A stretch of DNA of 44,161 nt, from positions 1-44,161 of the IMG/VR virus record IMGVR_UViG_3300049793_000084; one strand, written 5' to 3'. Position 1 is the first letter of the stretch. Every line of letters begins with the position of its first letter. Both the position numbers and the translations under genes were made by a program. The stretch comes from a virus. Shown piece by piece: positions 25,177 through 33,202 of the stretch. Below the pieces are notes generated by a model. It made no database searches. It saw only the letters and a program-made list of their open reading frames with translations, and had not been told where the DNA came from.

Positions 25177-25623
25177 TTAATTAAAATTTAATTCAGATCC
25201 AGTAGTAGTGACGTTATTACCGTTTCTAACTACTCTTTCACCTCTCCGTTGGGAGTCACGTACAAGTAATTGCTCTCTCTCGTGTTTTCTGTCTAGCGCG
25301 TTCTGTTCTCTGCGAGATTTTAATATCTTCATCAGTACTTGTTCGTGCTTGTCAGTAGTTTTGGTAATACAAGGTTGAGGACGAAGTTTTTCTTCTTTTG
25401 AATTAGGAGTAAATGCTCTGTCGTCAATAGTGGGTTCAGTAGTTTCTACTATTTCCCATCCTGCTTGAAAATACCTATCTACACGACCGGGATCATGCTT
25501 ATAAGTGAATATCACATTTTTATAGTCGTAAGCGGGATCATAATTTTCCACTTGGTGAATATTTTGTGTGAATAGTGAGGGTCTAAATCTTTCTCTTATG
25601 TTTTTGCTGTCTTTACCACTCAT
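25177..25623 (-). CDS. Hypothetical protein, 148 aa, head cluster
   Basis: The start overlaps the scaffold stop and follows GGAGAAATAAA. The protein is basic and charged with a helical C-terminal half (LMKILKSRREQNALDRKHEREQLLVRDSQRR). It lies between scaffold and decoration genes. No family recognised; an assembly role is possible. Confidence 0.65.
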   Translation of the reverse strand: MSGKDSKNIRERFRPSLFTQNIHQVENYDPAYDYKNVIFTYKHDPGRVDRYFQAGWEIVETTEPTIDDRAFTPNSKEEKLRPQPCITKTTDKHEQVLMKILKSRREQNALDRKHEREQLLVRDSQRRGERVVRNGNNVTTTGSELNFN

Positions 25624-26507
25624 TTTATTTCTCCTTCTTTTCTTAGTTTTTCAATAAACTGCGATTCTGTCAGTTCTTCTCCCATAGACGCTCTAATTCG
25701 CTTGTGGGCACTATATGTGTCCTTAAGCTCTTGAGAGAGGCCTTGGAATACCCTCTTGTCAGAAGATTTATTCACAGCTGTTTTATTAACTGAAGAGTTT
25801 CCTGGAGATACAGCTGGACGGGAGCCTCTTGCCCCACCTATCACCCTCTCTGGGTAGTCATACTGCATACGAGTTTCAATCTTTTGCGCTAACTCTTCAT
25901 AAGTAGCATTTGGGTATATACTTTTCAGTTCGTTATCTATCTCTATGGCTCGTGCTTTAAGATCAGGATTCCGATCGTTGAACCAGTGTTGATTTCTTTC
26001 TATAAAGGCCTGTTGAGCCTGATGTTGCATACTTTGTTGGCGTTGAACTTGAGCGTTCTGCTCGTTATCCTGAAGCCTACCTAGCTCTTTAGAATATTGG
26101 GCCACTCTTTCTACGTCCATATCGTCTTTGGATGCTGCTAAGCGAGCTTCTAACTCTTGTTTGGCTCGCTCATACTCTCTTTGAGAAGTACGCTGCTGAT
26201 AGTCTATCAGTGCTTGTATTTCCCTGTCTCTTTGATCTACTTTGTTCTTAAGTGTGTAGAGCTGTTCTATAACCTTTCCTGTCTTATAGAATTCTCCTGG
26301 GGTTTTGTACTTATCTGGGTCTCTACCTTGAGCCACCCATTCTTCCTTAGAGAGGTGTCCATATTTCTTGGCGCTCTCTACTACCTCTTTGTCCTCGCCC
26401 TCGTCCTCACCTTCCGGTTCGACCTCGGGCTCTTCTAATTCTTCCTCCGGCTGTTCAATCTTTTCTTCGTCTAACTCTTCTTCTATGAATTTATCTTCTT
26501 CGCTCAC
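25620..26507 (-). CDS. Scaffolding protein
   Basis: GTG start at 26507 after GGGAGCTAAAAA. The 295-residue protein opens with a very acidic stretch (about 45 residues dominated by Glu and Asp) then a long charged, Gln-rich coiled coil (residues about 85-165) and a basic C-terminal third (RGSRPAVSPGNSS, KNKTAV, SDKRVFQG). Acidic N-terminus, coiled coil and basic helix-turn tail are the normal makeup of podoviral scaffolds, and it is placed between portal and capsid genes. No protease is evident, so scaffold exit rather than cleavage is likely. Confidence 0.75.
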   Translation of the reverse strand: MSEEDKFIEEELDEEKIEQPEEELEEPEVEPEGEDEGEDKEVVESAKKYGHLSKEEWVAQGRDPDKYKTPGEFYKTGKVIEQLYTLKNKVDQRDREIQALIDYQQRTSQREYERAKQELEARLAASKDDMDVERVAQYSKELGRLQDNEQNAQVQRQQSMQHQAQQAFIERNQHWFNDRNPDLKARAIEIDNELKSIYPNATYEELAQKIETRMQYDYPERVIGGARGSRPAVSPGNSSVNKTAVNKSSDKRVFQGLSQELKDTYSAHKRIRASMGEELTESQFIEKLRKEGEIK

Positions 26508-26866
26508 TTTTTAGCTCCCATTCTTTCTATATACTTTACACCATCGTCAGTAATAAGATAGTATTCACCCTCTTTGTCCATCATGTTACTTTGATATGGA
26601 ACAAAATGCACCACATCTCCAATAACAGGGGGATTAATCTCATCTCCAAACCTTTCTTTATACTTACTGCCAAACGCATCTGATGCCATCTTAACTACTA
26701 TGCCCCTACTTGATGCGCTTGCGAATGCTCGTTCCTGCATGTCTGTAAGAATTAGTTTGCTATCTCTAGCTAGTCCTAAGTTTTCTTTAACATCACCTAG
26801 GTCAATTTTAATTAAAATGTGTCCATTAACTGGCTCACCTTTAAGTATGTCTTTCTCTTCTATCAC
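26504..26866 (-). CDS. GroES-like co-chaperonin-type protein
   Basis: GTG start at 26866 after GAGGAGCAGTCATA. The 120-residue protein shows a GroES-like progression: VNGHILIKID, then a flexible ILTDMQERAFASASSRGIVVKMASDAFG (mobile-loop-like), then PPVIGDVVHFVPYQ and EGEYYLITDDGVKYI. In GroES the corresponding segments are RVLIK, G-x-V-x-A-V-G, VKVGDxVxFxxY and YLIxxEDDIL. Some phages supply such proteins to help GroEL fold their capsid (T4 gp31). Position in the head module fits. Call is from pattern only. Confidence 0.5.
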   Translation of the reverse strand: MIEEKDILKGEPVNGHILIKIDLGDVKENLGLARDSKLILTDMQERAFASASSRGIVVKMASDAFGSKYKERFGDEINPPVIGDVVHFVPYQSNMMDKEGEYYLITDDGVKYIERMGAKK

Positions 26867-27102
26867 TATGACTGCTCCTCGTCAATTATCTCTTTAATGT
26901 CTTTAATCATTTGAATTCCCATTCGTAAGCCGTCTAATTGGCCTAATGAATAGGTGTAATCTAATGATATTTTGTTCGTGTCCTTCTCTTGTATGTGACT
27001 CCCGTCAGTTATAGATTCCTTAATCTCCTCTGCTGTTTCAGAAAGAAGCCTTATCGCTGTTCTTGTCTCGTTGCTGCTGAGCCATGAGTTCCAATCGTGC
27101 AC
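26866..27102 (-). CDS. Hypothetical protein, 78 aa, overlapping the portal 3' end
   Basis: GTG start at 27102 lies 6 bases after GGGAG, inside the last 65 bases of the portal gene in another frame. The protein is acidic and helical (ETAEEIKESITDG, MGIQMIKDIKEIIDEEQ). The well-placed site supports it. No family recognised. Confidence 0.55.
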   Translation of the reverse strand: MHDWNSWLSSNETRTAIRLLSETAEEIKESITDGSHIQEKDTNKISLDYTYSLGQLDGLRMGIQMIKDIKEIIDEEQS

Positions 27103-29038
27103 GTTCTACTCCCACTTTCTGTTCGGCCACTGAGGCCAACCTTCCTTTAACGTTTGCTTCTTGTTGGTCCTTATTCGCTTTAGCCATCATGGCCACTTGA
27201 TTATCTCCTGATTCTGCGTCACTTAACATAGCTTCATGTTGTTTAATACGAGCTTTCATCATTTCTATTTGAACTCTAATTCCTTCTCGTTGTTCTTTCA
27301 CTTGTTCTAATTGTATCTTCTGTTGATCTAACTGTGCTTTCGCTTGAACAGCTATCATTTTTGGATCTGGTTGTTGAGGAGCTGGAGGTTGAATAAGTTC
27401 TTGTGGATTGTCTATTTGAAGACCTTTTAGAATCCTCATGGCTAATGCTGGCATGTTAAGGACGTTCACTAAAGGGGTATTTAACATGTTCTGAAGGGCT
27501 TGAATCTTCATGTACACGTGAGCTTCTGAACTTTGTGTTGGATCAGCCACTGGCATGATGTCCAGTTCAGTTGCGTTAAATATGTCCTTACTTATTTGAA
27601 TGTCTAAGTCATTATACTTGATGAATCTGTCCATATTGGAATACTTTCCATACAGATAGAACATCATCTTAAACTCTTTCTTCAGCGAATGGAACAGTTT
27701 CTGCACCATTGGCTTAAATGCTCTTGTGCCTTGTTCGACAATTGCAAGCATAGTGGTAGCAGGAACGTTCTGCCCTTCAGCGTCACCGGTTAGAGCCTGA
27801 GTTACAAAGCCTGTTTCCTTGCCCGCATCAATAAGCAGACCTAAGAGGCTGAACAGCACTTGAGAGGGCTCTTTAAACGGCAGGGGCATGATTTGAGAAC
27901 GAATATCAACGTTTGGAGGAATTTCTAGTTGAGTAAACTTTCCGAGTTCCTGCTTTATTTCTCTTTTCTTTGACTTAAATGCTTTAGTGGTGAAGCCACC
28001 TTGTTGGTTGGCTAACGTACCGCTGTCTATCAATTGTCTTAGGATAGACGTAATAGATTTGTTCTGATGAAACAACAGGTGATTTAATCCCATACTGTGA
28101 TAATTACCTGCTGGATCATCTATGCAGTGATAATCAACTATGTAAGGACGAGGTGTGATTTTCTTGATTTTACCTTTCTTGTTTACATAAATGTCTTCTG
28201 CTTCATAGCCGCTGTATATTCCAAGTACCTTTGCAGAGTCTCTATGGAAATAAACAATGTAGGGCTCTTCGTAGCCGTCATCGTCTAAGTCAATGTAACA
28301 AAACTGCTCTAATATTTCATAAACTGGATTAGTGTCTTTAGGGTCAGTGGGATGAGGATCATCAAAGTTAGAAGGCCCTGTTTTTAAATCGTCTACCTCA
28401 ATATCACAAAACTTATCTGCTCGGATAAACTCAGTGATTTCGTTCTTGGTCATGTAATTACGAACTGTGATTCTTCGAGCTTTATCTAGTGAACTAGTGT
28501 TTGAATTGATTATAACGTCTTCTGGGCTAAGGACAGAACTCAACACCTTGTCTTGACCGTCATCAAAATGTAATTTTCTATATCCTGTTCCCCAAGCACA
28601 CACCATGTGAATCAACTTGTGGGATTCTTTCAGCCAAGAGTCTGAATCTATCAGCAGGTCATACGAGAAGAATGAGCTAACAGTCTCTGCCTTCATGGCT
28701 TTTATCCCGTCTGGGTCTGGACCTAAGACAGCACATTCCGCCACCTTATTGTTTCGCACTAAATGGGGAATCAATCGGGAAGCCAGCTGAATAACGGAAG
28801 AAGCTAATAGCGGGTAAATAACTTTAGAGTGTGCATAGTTTTTGGTGTGTTCTGATTTAGCCTCAGACTTAATCATCTTCATGGCTTCTTTGTTCATGTC
28901 GACCCAATCCCTACAGGACTCTTCATCGATATCAAAGCCGTGCACCGCTGAGTCTACAATGTCTTTCAGTTGATCGTCATCTAGCAGCTCTGCGACGTTA
29001 TCTGCTTCTACAAACTTTAATAGTTGCTCTACGCTCAT
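27038..29038 (-). CDS. Portal protein (P22-like)
   Basis: The 666-residue protein fits podoviral portals in length and layout: HSKVIYPLLASSVIQLASRLIPHLVRNN near 70-97, VCAWGTGYRKL near 147, LSPEDVIINSN, then GLNHLLFHQNKSITSILRQLIDSGTLANQQGGF near the crown, and a Gln-rich coiled C-terminal tail (DQQKIQLEQVKEQREGIRVQIEMMKARI) like the barrel of P22 portal. It forms the 12-mer channel at the head vertex through which DNA is packed and ejected. GAGGATACAAA precedes the start and its ATG overlaps the upstream small gene. Confidence 0.85.
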   Translation of the reverse strand: MSVEQLLKFVEADNVAELLDDDQLKDIVDSAVHGFDIDEESCRDWVDMNKEAMKMIKSEAKSEHTKNYAHSKVIYPLLASSVIQLASRLIPHLVRNNKVAECAVLGPDPDGIKAMKAETVSSFFSYDLLIDSDSWLKESHKLIHMVCAWGTGYRKLHFDDGQDKVLSSVLSPEDVIINSNTSSLDKARRITVRNYMTKNEITEFIRADKFCDIEVDDLKTGPSNFDDPHPTDPKDTNPVYEILEQFCYIDLDDDGYEEPYIVYFHRDSAKVLGIYSGYEAEDIYVNKKGKIKKITPRPYIVDYHCIDDPAGNYHSMGLNHLLFHQNKSITSILRQLIDSGTLANQQGGFTTKAFKSKKREIKQELGKFTQLEIPPNVDIRSQIMPLPFKEPSQVLFSLLGLLIDAGKETGFVTQALTGDAEGQNVPATTMLAIVEQGTRAFKPMVQKLFHSLKKEFKMMFYLYGKYSNMDRFIKYNDLDIQISKDIFNATELDIMPVADPTQSSEAHVYMKIQALQNMLNTPLVNVLNMPALAMRILKGLQIDNPQELIQPPAPQQPDPKMIAVQAKAQLDQQKIQLEQVKEQREGIRVQIEMMKARIKQHEAMLSDAESGDNQVAMMAKANKDQQEANVKGRLASVAEQKVGVERARLELMAQQQRDKNSDKASF

Positions 29039-29202
29039 TTTGTATCCTCATGAGAAGCTATAAAATAGTCATAAAACAACTTATATGCTTCATGGGGGTG
29101 AAAGGATTGCTGAAATCTATGTAAACAGTCTTTAGCTAATTTCAGTTGAACTTCAGGTTTTTCTTTTTCTATGTTTTCTAAAAACTTATCTACATCGTAC
29201 AT
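29035..29202 (-). CDS. Hypothetical protein, 55 aa, between TerL and portal
   Basis: ATG at 29202 comes one base after the terminase stop, and its stop overlaps the portal start (ATGA). The product is charged and helical, with an aromatic C-terminal half (HRFQQSFHPHEAYKLFYDYF). The exact fit between its neighbours supports it. No family recognised. Confidence 0.65.
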   Translation of the reverse strand: MYDVDKFLENIEKEKPEVQLKLAKDCLHRFQQSFHPHEAYKLFYDYFIASHEDTK

Positions 29203-30693
29203 TTAGTATCCCGTTAATGAATCTATGTCGTGTGATTCTCTATGGTTGTCATAAGGGTTTATGTCAGCCATCTCCATATCATAGTGCGATACGGCAATCA
29301 TTTCGAATATAGACAGTAAATATCTTAGTGTATCTAGTAGGTGGTCGTCTTGATTTCTTGCGATTTTGTTTGGGTCTTTGGAGTCATATCTGTAAACTCT
29401 ATACTCGTCAAAGAATGCATCTAAATTGGAAAATATCTTAAGCGTACCTGCTTCCAATTCTGTATAAACTTGACCGATCCCTGTTACAATACTGTTATAT
29501 CCAGGATGTAAGTCTAGACCTAAACTACGATAATAGTCGATTCGCATCTTACCGTCGTCTCGTCTACCTCCTCCTGAAGGGTCAGCGGCTCCTGACATCC
29601 AATTACCACGTTGCTGTATAGCGAATACGTGTTGCTGGTCGGTAACTTTTCCTTTTTTATATTCTGAATAGACGTATTTAATTTGTGTCACTGGGTCTTG
29701 TGCCATCCATAAGGCTGCAGTGTTATTCCATCCAAAGTCCAATCCGTAAGCTCTGGGGAAGTATTCAGGAATCTCGAATGGTTTAACCTTAATGTCTTCT
29801 TCAGCCACTGGGTATACTCGTCCTGAACCTAAAGCTGGAATACCCTTCGTTCGAGCATCCCTTTCATTTGGGGGCATTTCAGCTATCATTGTTGCCTTAT
29901 CTTCTTCAGTTAAATGCGGAGCATCGTCCCATGAAATAGCTATGGCATATCTTTCTGGATGTTCTGGGTGTGTTCCCTCTGTAGGGAATCGTCCATTAGG
30001 CAAATACCGCAATACAACCTCACTGAGGCCTTTTAACGGGGTGAACATCATCATACACTTACCTGGTTCTTTAACGCCTTTAACCCCCCTTAAACGGGCT
30101 ATACACTCAGAGTAAATTTCATCTGGCGGCTCTTCATCAAATATGATGAGGTCTAAGGTGGCTGCTTGGAACTGATTGCGTCCCATCTCGAATGTCTTAA
30201 CTGTTACTGAACTAACTCCGCCACTCTTATGTTTTGTCTGTATCTGACCGATTGCTCCTGGAACTCCAGGCATGCTCTTTGTGTCATGTAACATGTCTTT
30301 TCTAATTAGACCGGTTCCCAGTTCTTCACCTGGTGAGCCTAACAGGGAAGACTGCATGGAATCTCTCCATAAGCTCCCTGACTCACATATAACCCACACC
30401 TTAATGGCTTTCTTAAACTTCGTTCCTTTCCACCAGGTCGGGTATTCTCCTGTCATGTGGTATGTGAGCTCTACGCTCCCACTGAAACTCTTACCTGAAC
30501 CATTTCCTCCTCCTAGTACGCGAAACCTGTGGTTAAGGCCTGCATCGAAGAAGTCTACGTGTTTGTGATAAAGGGCTCGTGCAAAAGGTCCGGTGTCTGG
30601 AAATACTGAATCTATTAAGTTATATTTCTTGTGTTCAGTAAAGGATTGGACTGCACGAGCAATATTTAGGAGTTTATGTCTATCAAGTGTCAT
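29203..30693 (-). CDS. terL: Terminase large subunit
   Basis: The 496-residue protein has a Walker A LGGGNGSGKS at 60-69, Walker B LIIFDEEPPDE near residue 185 with the catalytic Glu, and an RNase H-like nuclease domain with YGLDFGWNNTAALW near 315 and a late DDHLLDTLRYLLS. The motor pumps DNA into the procapsid through the portal and the nuclease cuts it. It lies between the secreted-protease gene and the small gene before portal. Confidence 0.95.
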   Translation of the reverse strand: MTLDRHKLLNIARAVQSFTEHKKYNLIDSVFPDTGPFARALYHKHVDFFDAGLNHRFRVLGGGNGSGKSFSGSVELTYHMTGEYPTWWKGTKFKKAIKVWVICESGSLWRDSMQSSLLGSPGEELGTGLIRKDMLHDTKSMPGVPGAIGQIQTKHKSGGVSSVTVKTFEMGRNQFQAATLDLIIFDEEPPDEIYSECIARLRGVKGVKEPGKCMMMFTPLKGLSEVVLRYLPNGRFPTEGTHPEHPERYAIAISWDDAPHLTEEDKATMIAEMPPNERDARTKGIPALGSGRVYPVAEEDIKVKPFEIPEYFPRAYGLDFGWNNTAALWMAQDPVTQIKYVYSEYKKGKVTDQQHVFAIQQRGNWMSGAADPSGGGRRDDGKMRIDYYRSLGLDLHPGYNSIVTGIGQVYTELEAGTLKIFSNLDAFFDEYRVYRYDSKDPNKIARNQDDHLLDTLRYLLSIFEMIAVSHYDMEMADINPYDNHRESHDIDSLTGY

Positions 30694-31172
30694 TTGCAGC
30701 CAGACATTTTATATCTATACGCAGCTGCTGGATGCACTCCTGTAGGGTCGTCATGGAACCTCTTAAGTAATTGAGCTCCTCGACATACATCAAATCCTGC
30801 TTGCTTCATAAACTTGAAGCCTAACCTATCTGCTGTCAATTCATTTTTTGGTCCTTGGTTCTGCCACCACACTTGGGTGTGCCCCAGTTCGTGTCCTATT
30901 ACAGCAGCCAACTCATCTATATTTCTTACTTCCATCACCATTCCGCCATATATAACTATATGAGTCGGGATACGAAGTGAGTTAAAAGATGTCGATGCGT
31001 TAACTTGTCCTTCACTCCAGTCAACCATAATAGGAACGCACCTAGCTATGTGGTTAGCCACACAAAGACGACTATATATTTGTTGGACAGTTGCATAAGT
31101 GAAAGAGAACGCACTTGAGCAAAACATCATTAGAGCGCATACGCCAAAAAGAAACCTTTGTTTATTCTTCAT
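30690..31172 (-). CDS. Exported M48-like zinc metallopeptidase
   Basis: Start chosen at ATG 31172 (AAGGTGATTGAAC upstream) rather than the TTG two codons earlier. The 160-residue protein has a clear signal peptide (about 23 residues: basic KNKQR, then hydrophobic, ending SSAFS), so it should act in the periplasm. The zinc site is complete: HELGH at 94-98 and E111 plus D115 in NELTADRLG, as in M48 peptidases. It is far smaller than typical M48 enzymes. It lies between the two terminase genes, overlapping both. Possible roles: degrading a periplasmic inhibitor, aiding lysis, or a virion-associated protease. Substrate unknown. Confidence 0.85.
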   Translation of the reverse strand: MKNKQRFLFGVCALMMFCSSAFSFTYATVQQIYSRLCVANHIARCVPIMVDWSEGQVNASTSFNSLRIPTHIVIYGGMVMEVRNIDELAAVIGHELGHTQVWWQNQGPKNELTADRLGFKFMKQAGFDVCRGAQLLKRFHDDPTGVHPAAAYRYKMSGCK

Positions 31173-31596
31173 GTTCAATCACCTTAATTAGTTCTGGATG
31201 TTGTTCCATTTGGTTTTTGATGTAGGAAAGAAGTTCCTCGTTAGTTTGTTCATTGAGAACATTCATGGTGTCTATATTAATCTGAGTGTTTGTGGTGGCT
31301 GCTGAAGGTTTGTCTGCCCATCCATGACGATACTTCCCCAAGTCTCTCCAAAACTGGTAATCAATGTCTGTTTGTTTTAACATACCTTGACGACCTAAAT
31401 CTTCGTGTATGGCATCAAACATAACCTTGCCTGTTTCATGAGCTTCTTTCAACTCAGGGTGTTCTTTAATCCATCTGTAAAAAGTTGAACGAGATATGCC
31501 CCATTGGGCCATCACTTCAGTGTCAGAAAGTCCGGCTGCCATCTTCTTGGTGAGTTCTACACAGTGTGTGGATTTATATGGAGAAATTCCTCCCAT
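31162..31596 (-). CDS. terS: Terminase small subunit
   Basis: The 144-residue protein begins with a DNA-binding helix-turn-helix (ELTKKMAAGLSDTEVMAQWGISRSTFYRWIKEHPE at about 14-48) followed by a DLGRQGMLKQTDIDYQFWRDLGKYRHGW region typical of phage TerS proteins. It recognises the packaging site. GTAGGAATTAAA precedes the start and it overlaps the protease gene by 11 bases. Confidence 0.82.
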   Translation of the reverse strand: MGGISPYKSTHCVELTKKMAAGLSDTEVMAQWGISRSTFYRWIKEHPELKEAHETGKVMFDAIHEDLGRQGMLKQTDIDYQFWRDLGKYRHGWADKPSAATTNTQINIDTMNVLNEQTNEELLSYIKNQMEQHPELIKVIEHEE

Positions 31597-31597
31597 T

Positions 31598-31846
31598 TTA
31601 ATTCCTACGTCTTTTGGTTAATAAATCGATTATGTCTTTTTGGGTTTCTTTTATTTCTGCGGTGTCTTCTTTCAGTTCTGCAAACCTAGCTTCAATAACC
31701 CTTATATCTATTCTATTCTGAGCCGAGTCAGTTTCGATTTTAGATATCCGGTCTCCCATTGTTTTTCTATCGTACATATAAAAGCCACCTAATGCAGTTA
31801 TCATGGCGGCTATTATTGATCCCATCTTATCCCAAATAGCTTCCAT
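31598..31846 (-). CDS. Membrane-anchored coiled-coil protein (possible holin accessory)
   Basis: The 82-residue protein has one membrane span near 9-26 (MGSIIAAMITALGGFYMY) and then a charged coiled coil to the C-terminus (ISKIETDSAQNRIDIRVIEARFAELKEDTAEIKETQKDII). That layout fits XhlA-type holin accessory or an i-spanin-like protein. It sits in the lysis cluster between the holin and terminase genes. I saw no Rz/Rz1 pair elsewhere. Confidence 0.6.
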   Translation of the reverse strand: MEAIWDKMGSIIAAMITALGGFYMYDRKTMGDRISKIETDSAQNRIDIRVIEARFAELKEDTAEIKETQKDIIDLLTKRRRN

Positions 31847-31849
31847 GCG

Positions 31850-32038
31850 TTAATAATCCCAAGTAGTTCGTTTCCAAGGTATTCCCCATGCGCTTAATTC
31901 ACTTGTTATACCGTCTATGTCTTTCACTTCCATTTTAGAATCTTCCGTATTGTAGCCCCACTTAATGAAAAGGTCTTTGGCTAATATCCAGTTAGACTCA
32001 CTTATTTCCACTTCCCTTCCTTTCTCTGTAATTAACAT
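31850..32038 (-). CDS. Hypothetical protein, 62 aa
   Basis: A GGAGAACAATA site precedes ATG 32038, which overlaps the holin stop. The product is acidic with Trp-rich C-terminal half (AWGIPWKRTTWDY). No family recognised. Confidence 0.65.
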   Translation of the reverse strand: MLITEKGREVEISESNWILAKDLFIKWGYNTEDSKMEVKDIDGITSELSAWGIPWKRTTWDY

Positions 32039-32613
32039 TATTGTTCTCCTACAGATTCTTTAGCTGATGCTACAACTGCTTGCCATTGCGCTTCTGTCAT
32101 TCCACTTGTGAACAAATTTTTACGCAAAGCTTTAGCTAATTTGTCTTCGTCTATTACAGAGGAGGAGGTATTGTTTGCTTTGGCTGTGTCCACTTTGCCT
32201 TGACTATGAATGCTAACTGCTTCTTTGGTGTAATAACCACCTAATCCAATTGTCACTAAAGTCCACAACTCTGGAGGCACTGCTTCTGCTGATATGGGGA
32301 GTCCCATTGGTTTTAAGAAAGCGTTTAAGAATGATACGATAATCCAATTGTAAGCCACCACAGAAACACATATCATCATCAGATAGGCGCGCCATTGAGA
32401 GGCCCATCCGCCTTGTCCCATCTCAGTGGTTATGATTTCTTTCTTGGCGTCTATTGTAGCTTCTTCCACTTTGTCTGCTTCTTGCTGAGCCTGAAGAGCC
32501 AACTCTTGGAACCTAGCTTCTGCTTCTGCTTGTTTCTCTGGGTCTGGAAAGATTCGCTTAATCAAATCTGAAAAGATTGGAGATAGTAATCCTAATATTG
32601 CACCAAAGCCCAT
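32038..32613 (-). CDS. Holin (3-TM, GTA-holin-like)
   Basis: The 191-residue protein opens with GFGAILGLLSPIFSDLIKRIFPDPEKQAEAEARFQELALQAQQEAD, an amphipathic start plus charged helix, and has two clear membrane spans at about 75-96 (QWRAYLMMICVSVVAYNWIIVSFL) and 116-132 (LWTLVTIGLGGYYT), followed by a charged tail. This matches the 3-TM holin family seen in gene-transfer agents and many phages. GTGGGAGAAACAGTTAA precedes the start. It is the first substantial gene of the late arm, preceded by a structured leader at 32643-32765. The endolysin is on the other arm. Confidence 0.72.
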   Translation of the reverse strand: MGFGAILGLLSPIFSDLIKRIFPDPEKQAEAEARFQELALQAQQEADKVEEATIDAKKEIITTEMGQGGWASQWRAYLMMICVSVVAYNWIIVSFLNAFLKPMGLPISAEAVPPELWTLVTIGLGGYYTKEAVSIHSQGKVDTAKANNTSSSVIDEDKLAKALRKNLFTSGMTEAQWQAVVASAKESVGEQ

Positions 32614-32642
32614 TTAACTGTTTCTCCCACTAATTGGATCAC

Positions 32643-32765
32643 TAAGGGTACATCTAGTTTGAACAAGTTAACTGTATGTATCCATTAAGTATTTTACTGT
32701 ATAGTGTGCAGGACTTTCACCTGCTGTCTCTCTAAGAGAGTCTTTTCAAACTGAGTGTACCCTTA
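32643..32765 (-). ncRNA. Structured leader RNA before the holin gene
   Basis: Arms at 32643-32663 and 32745-32765 pair in 18 of 21 positions: a 10-bp outer stem, a 3-base internal loop and an 8-bp inner stem. Inside are two perfect hairpins: CTCTC(3)GAGAG at 32728-32740 and GCAGG(7)CCTGC at 32708-32724. Transcribed from the minus promoter at 32800-32828 this lies in a leader of about 180 bases, ending about 15 bases before the holin ribosome-binding site. It may control holin translation timing or be a processed small RNA. No known RNA family recognised. Confidence 0.65.
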
Positions 32766-32799
32766 ACCAGGAGAGTTAATTAGACTCACCCTTAAGTAC

Positions 32800-32828
32800 A
32801 GTGTAGCACACCTTCTAGATAATGTCAA
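32800..32828 (-). promoter_or_regulatory. Sigma70-like promoter for the late (minus) arm
   Basis: On the minus strand: TTGACA at 32828-32823, a 17-base spacer, and TACACT at 32805-32800. The -35 is a perfect match and the -10 has five of six consensus-like positions. Start of transcription would be near 32793. It lies downstream of the 19-residue peptide gene, so it drives the structured leader and the holin onward. Confidence 0.7.
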
Positions 32829-32845
32829 GAGTTTTCTGTAAATAT

Positions 32846-32905
32846 TTAACATTTTCCCTTTTTACCTGGCATTTTCTTGCCAGCAGGCGCTTTATTTTTA
32901 GCCAT
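32846..32905 (-). CDS. Very small Lys-rich peptide, 19 aa
   Basis: ATG at 32905 follows GGGGAGAACCAT. The frame encodes MAKNKAPAGKKMPGKKGKC then stop: 7 Lys, no acidic residues and a single C-terminal Cys. It is the first reading frame after the upstream minus promoter at 32953-32980. Similar Lys/Pro/Gly-rich micro-ORFs occur in other phages (general recollection), which supports it slightly. Could bind nucleic acid. Confidence 0.45.
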   Translation of the reverse strand: MAKNKAPAGKKMPGKKGKC

Positions 32906-32952
32906 ATGGTTCTCCCCATTGTTTTGTCTGTATATCTTCATCCCTTCTGTAT

Positions 32953-32980
32953 AGTATAGCTTATTCTAAATAGTTGTCAA
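32953..32980 (-). promoter_or_regulatory. Second minus-strand sigma70-like promoter
   Basis: On the minus strand: TTGACA at 32980-32975, a 16-base spacer and TATACT at 32958-32953. It is upstream of the 19-residue peptide and of the other late promoter, so the late arm may have tandem promoters. The phased GTAAAG repeats at 32991-33029 lie directly upstream of its -35. Confidence 0.6.
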
Positions 32981-32990
32981 GGCGATGAAT

Positions 32991-33029
32991 GTAAAGAATA
33001 CGTAAAGTTTCTGTAAAGAAAGTGTAATA
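32991..33029. repeat. Four 11-bp-phased GTAAAG-type repeats
   Basis: GTAAAG begins at 32991, 33002 and 33013, and a related GTAATA at 33024; each step is exactly 11 bp, about one helical turn. Such spacing places all four sites on one face of DNA, as in iteron origins or cooperative repressor/activator operators. It lies immediately upstream of the minus promoter at 32953-32980. Confidence 0.7.
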
Positions 33030-33202
33030 AATGTTCTTAATGTTCCCTTAAGAAAACTTCCCCTTTTTAATCCGTAAGATAGGTATGGGACCTCTACTGA
33101 TACCGACCGGTCAGGTACTTCTTTGCCCCTACCCGGTGTCCACTGAAGCTTACATAATAAGTTTCCAAGCCTTCAAGGCCAGCAACTTGTTTACTGTGCG
33201 GC

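Noticed and set aside
32708-32724. Anticodon-arm-like 5-bp stem with 7-base loop as part of a tRNA
   Set aside because: The loop lacks T33 on either strand, and no D arm, T arm or acceptor stem fits around it; kept only as part of the leader structure.
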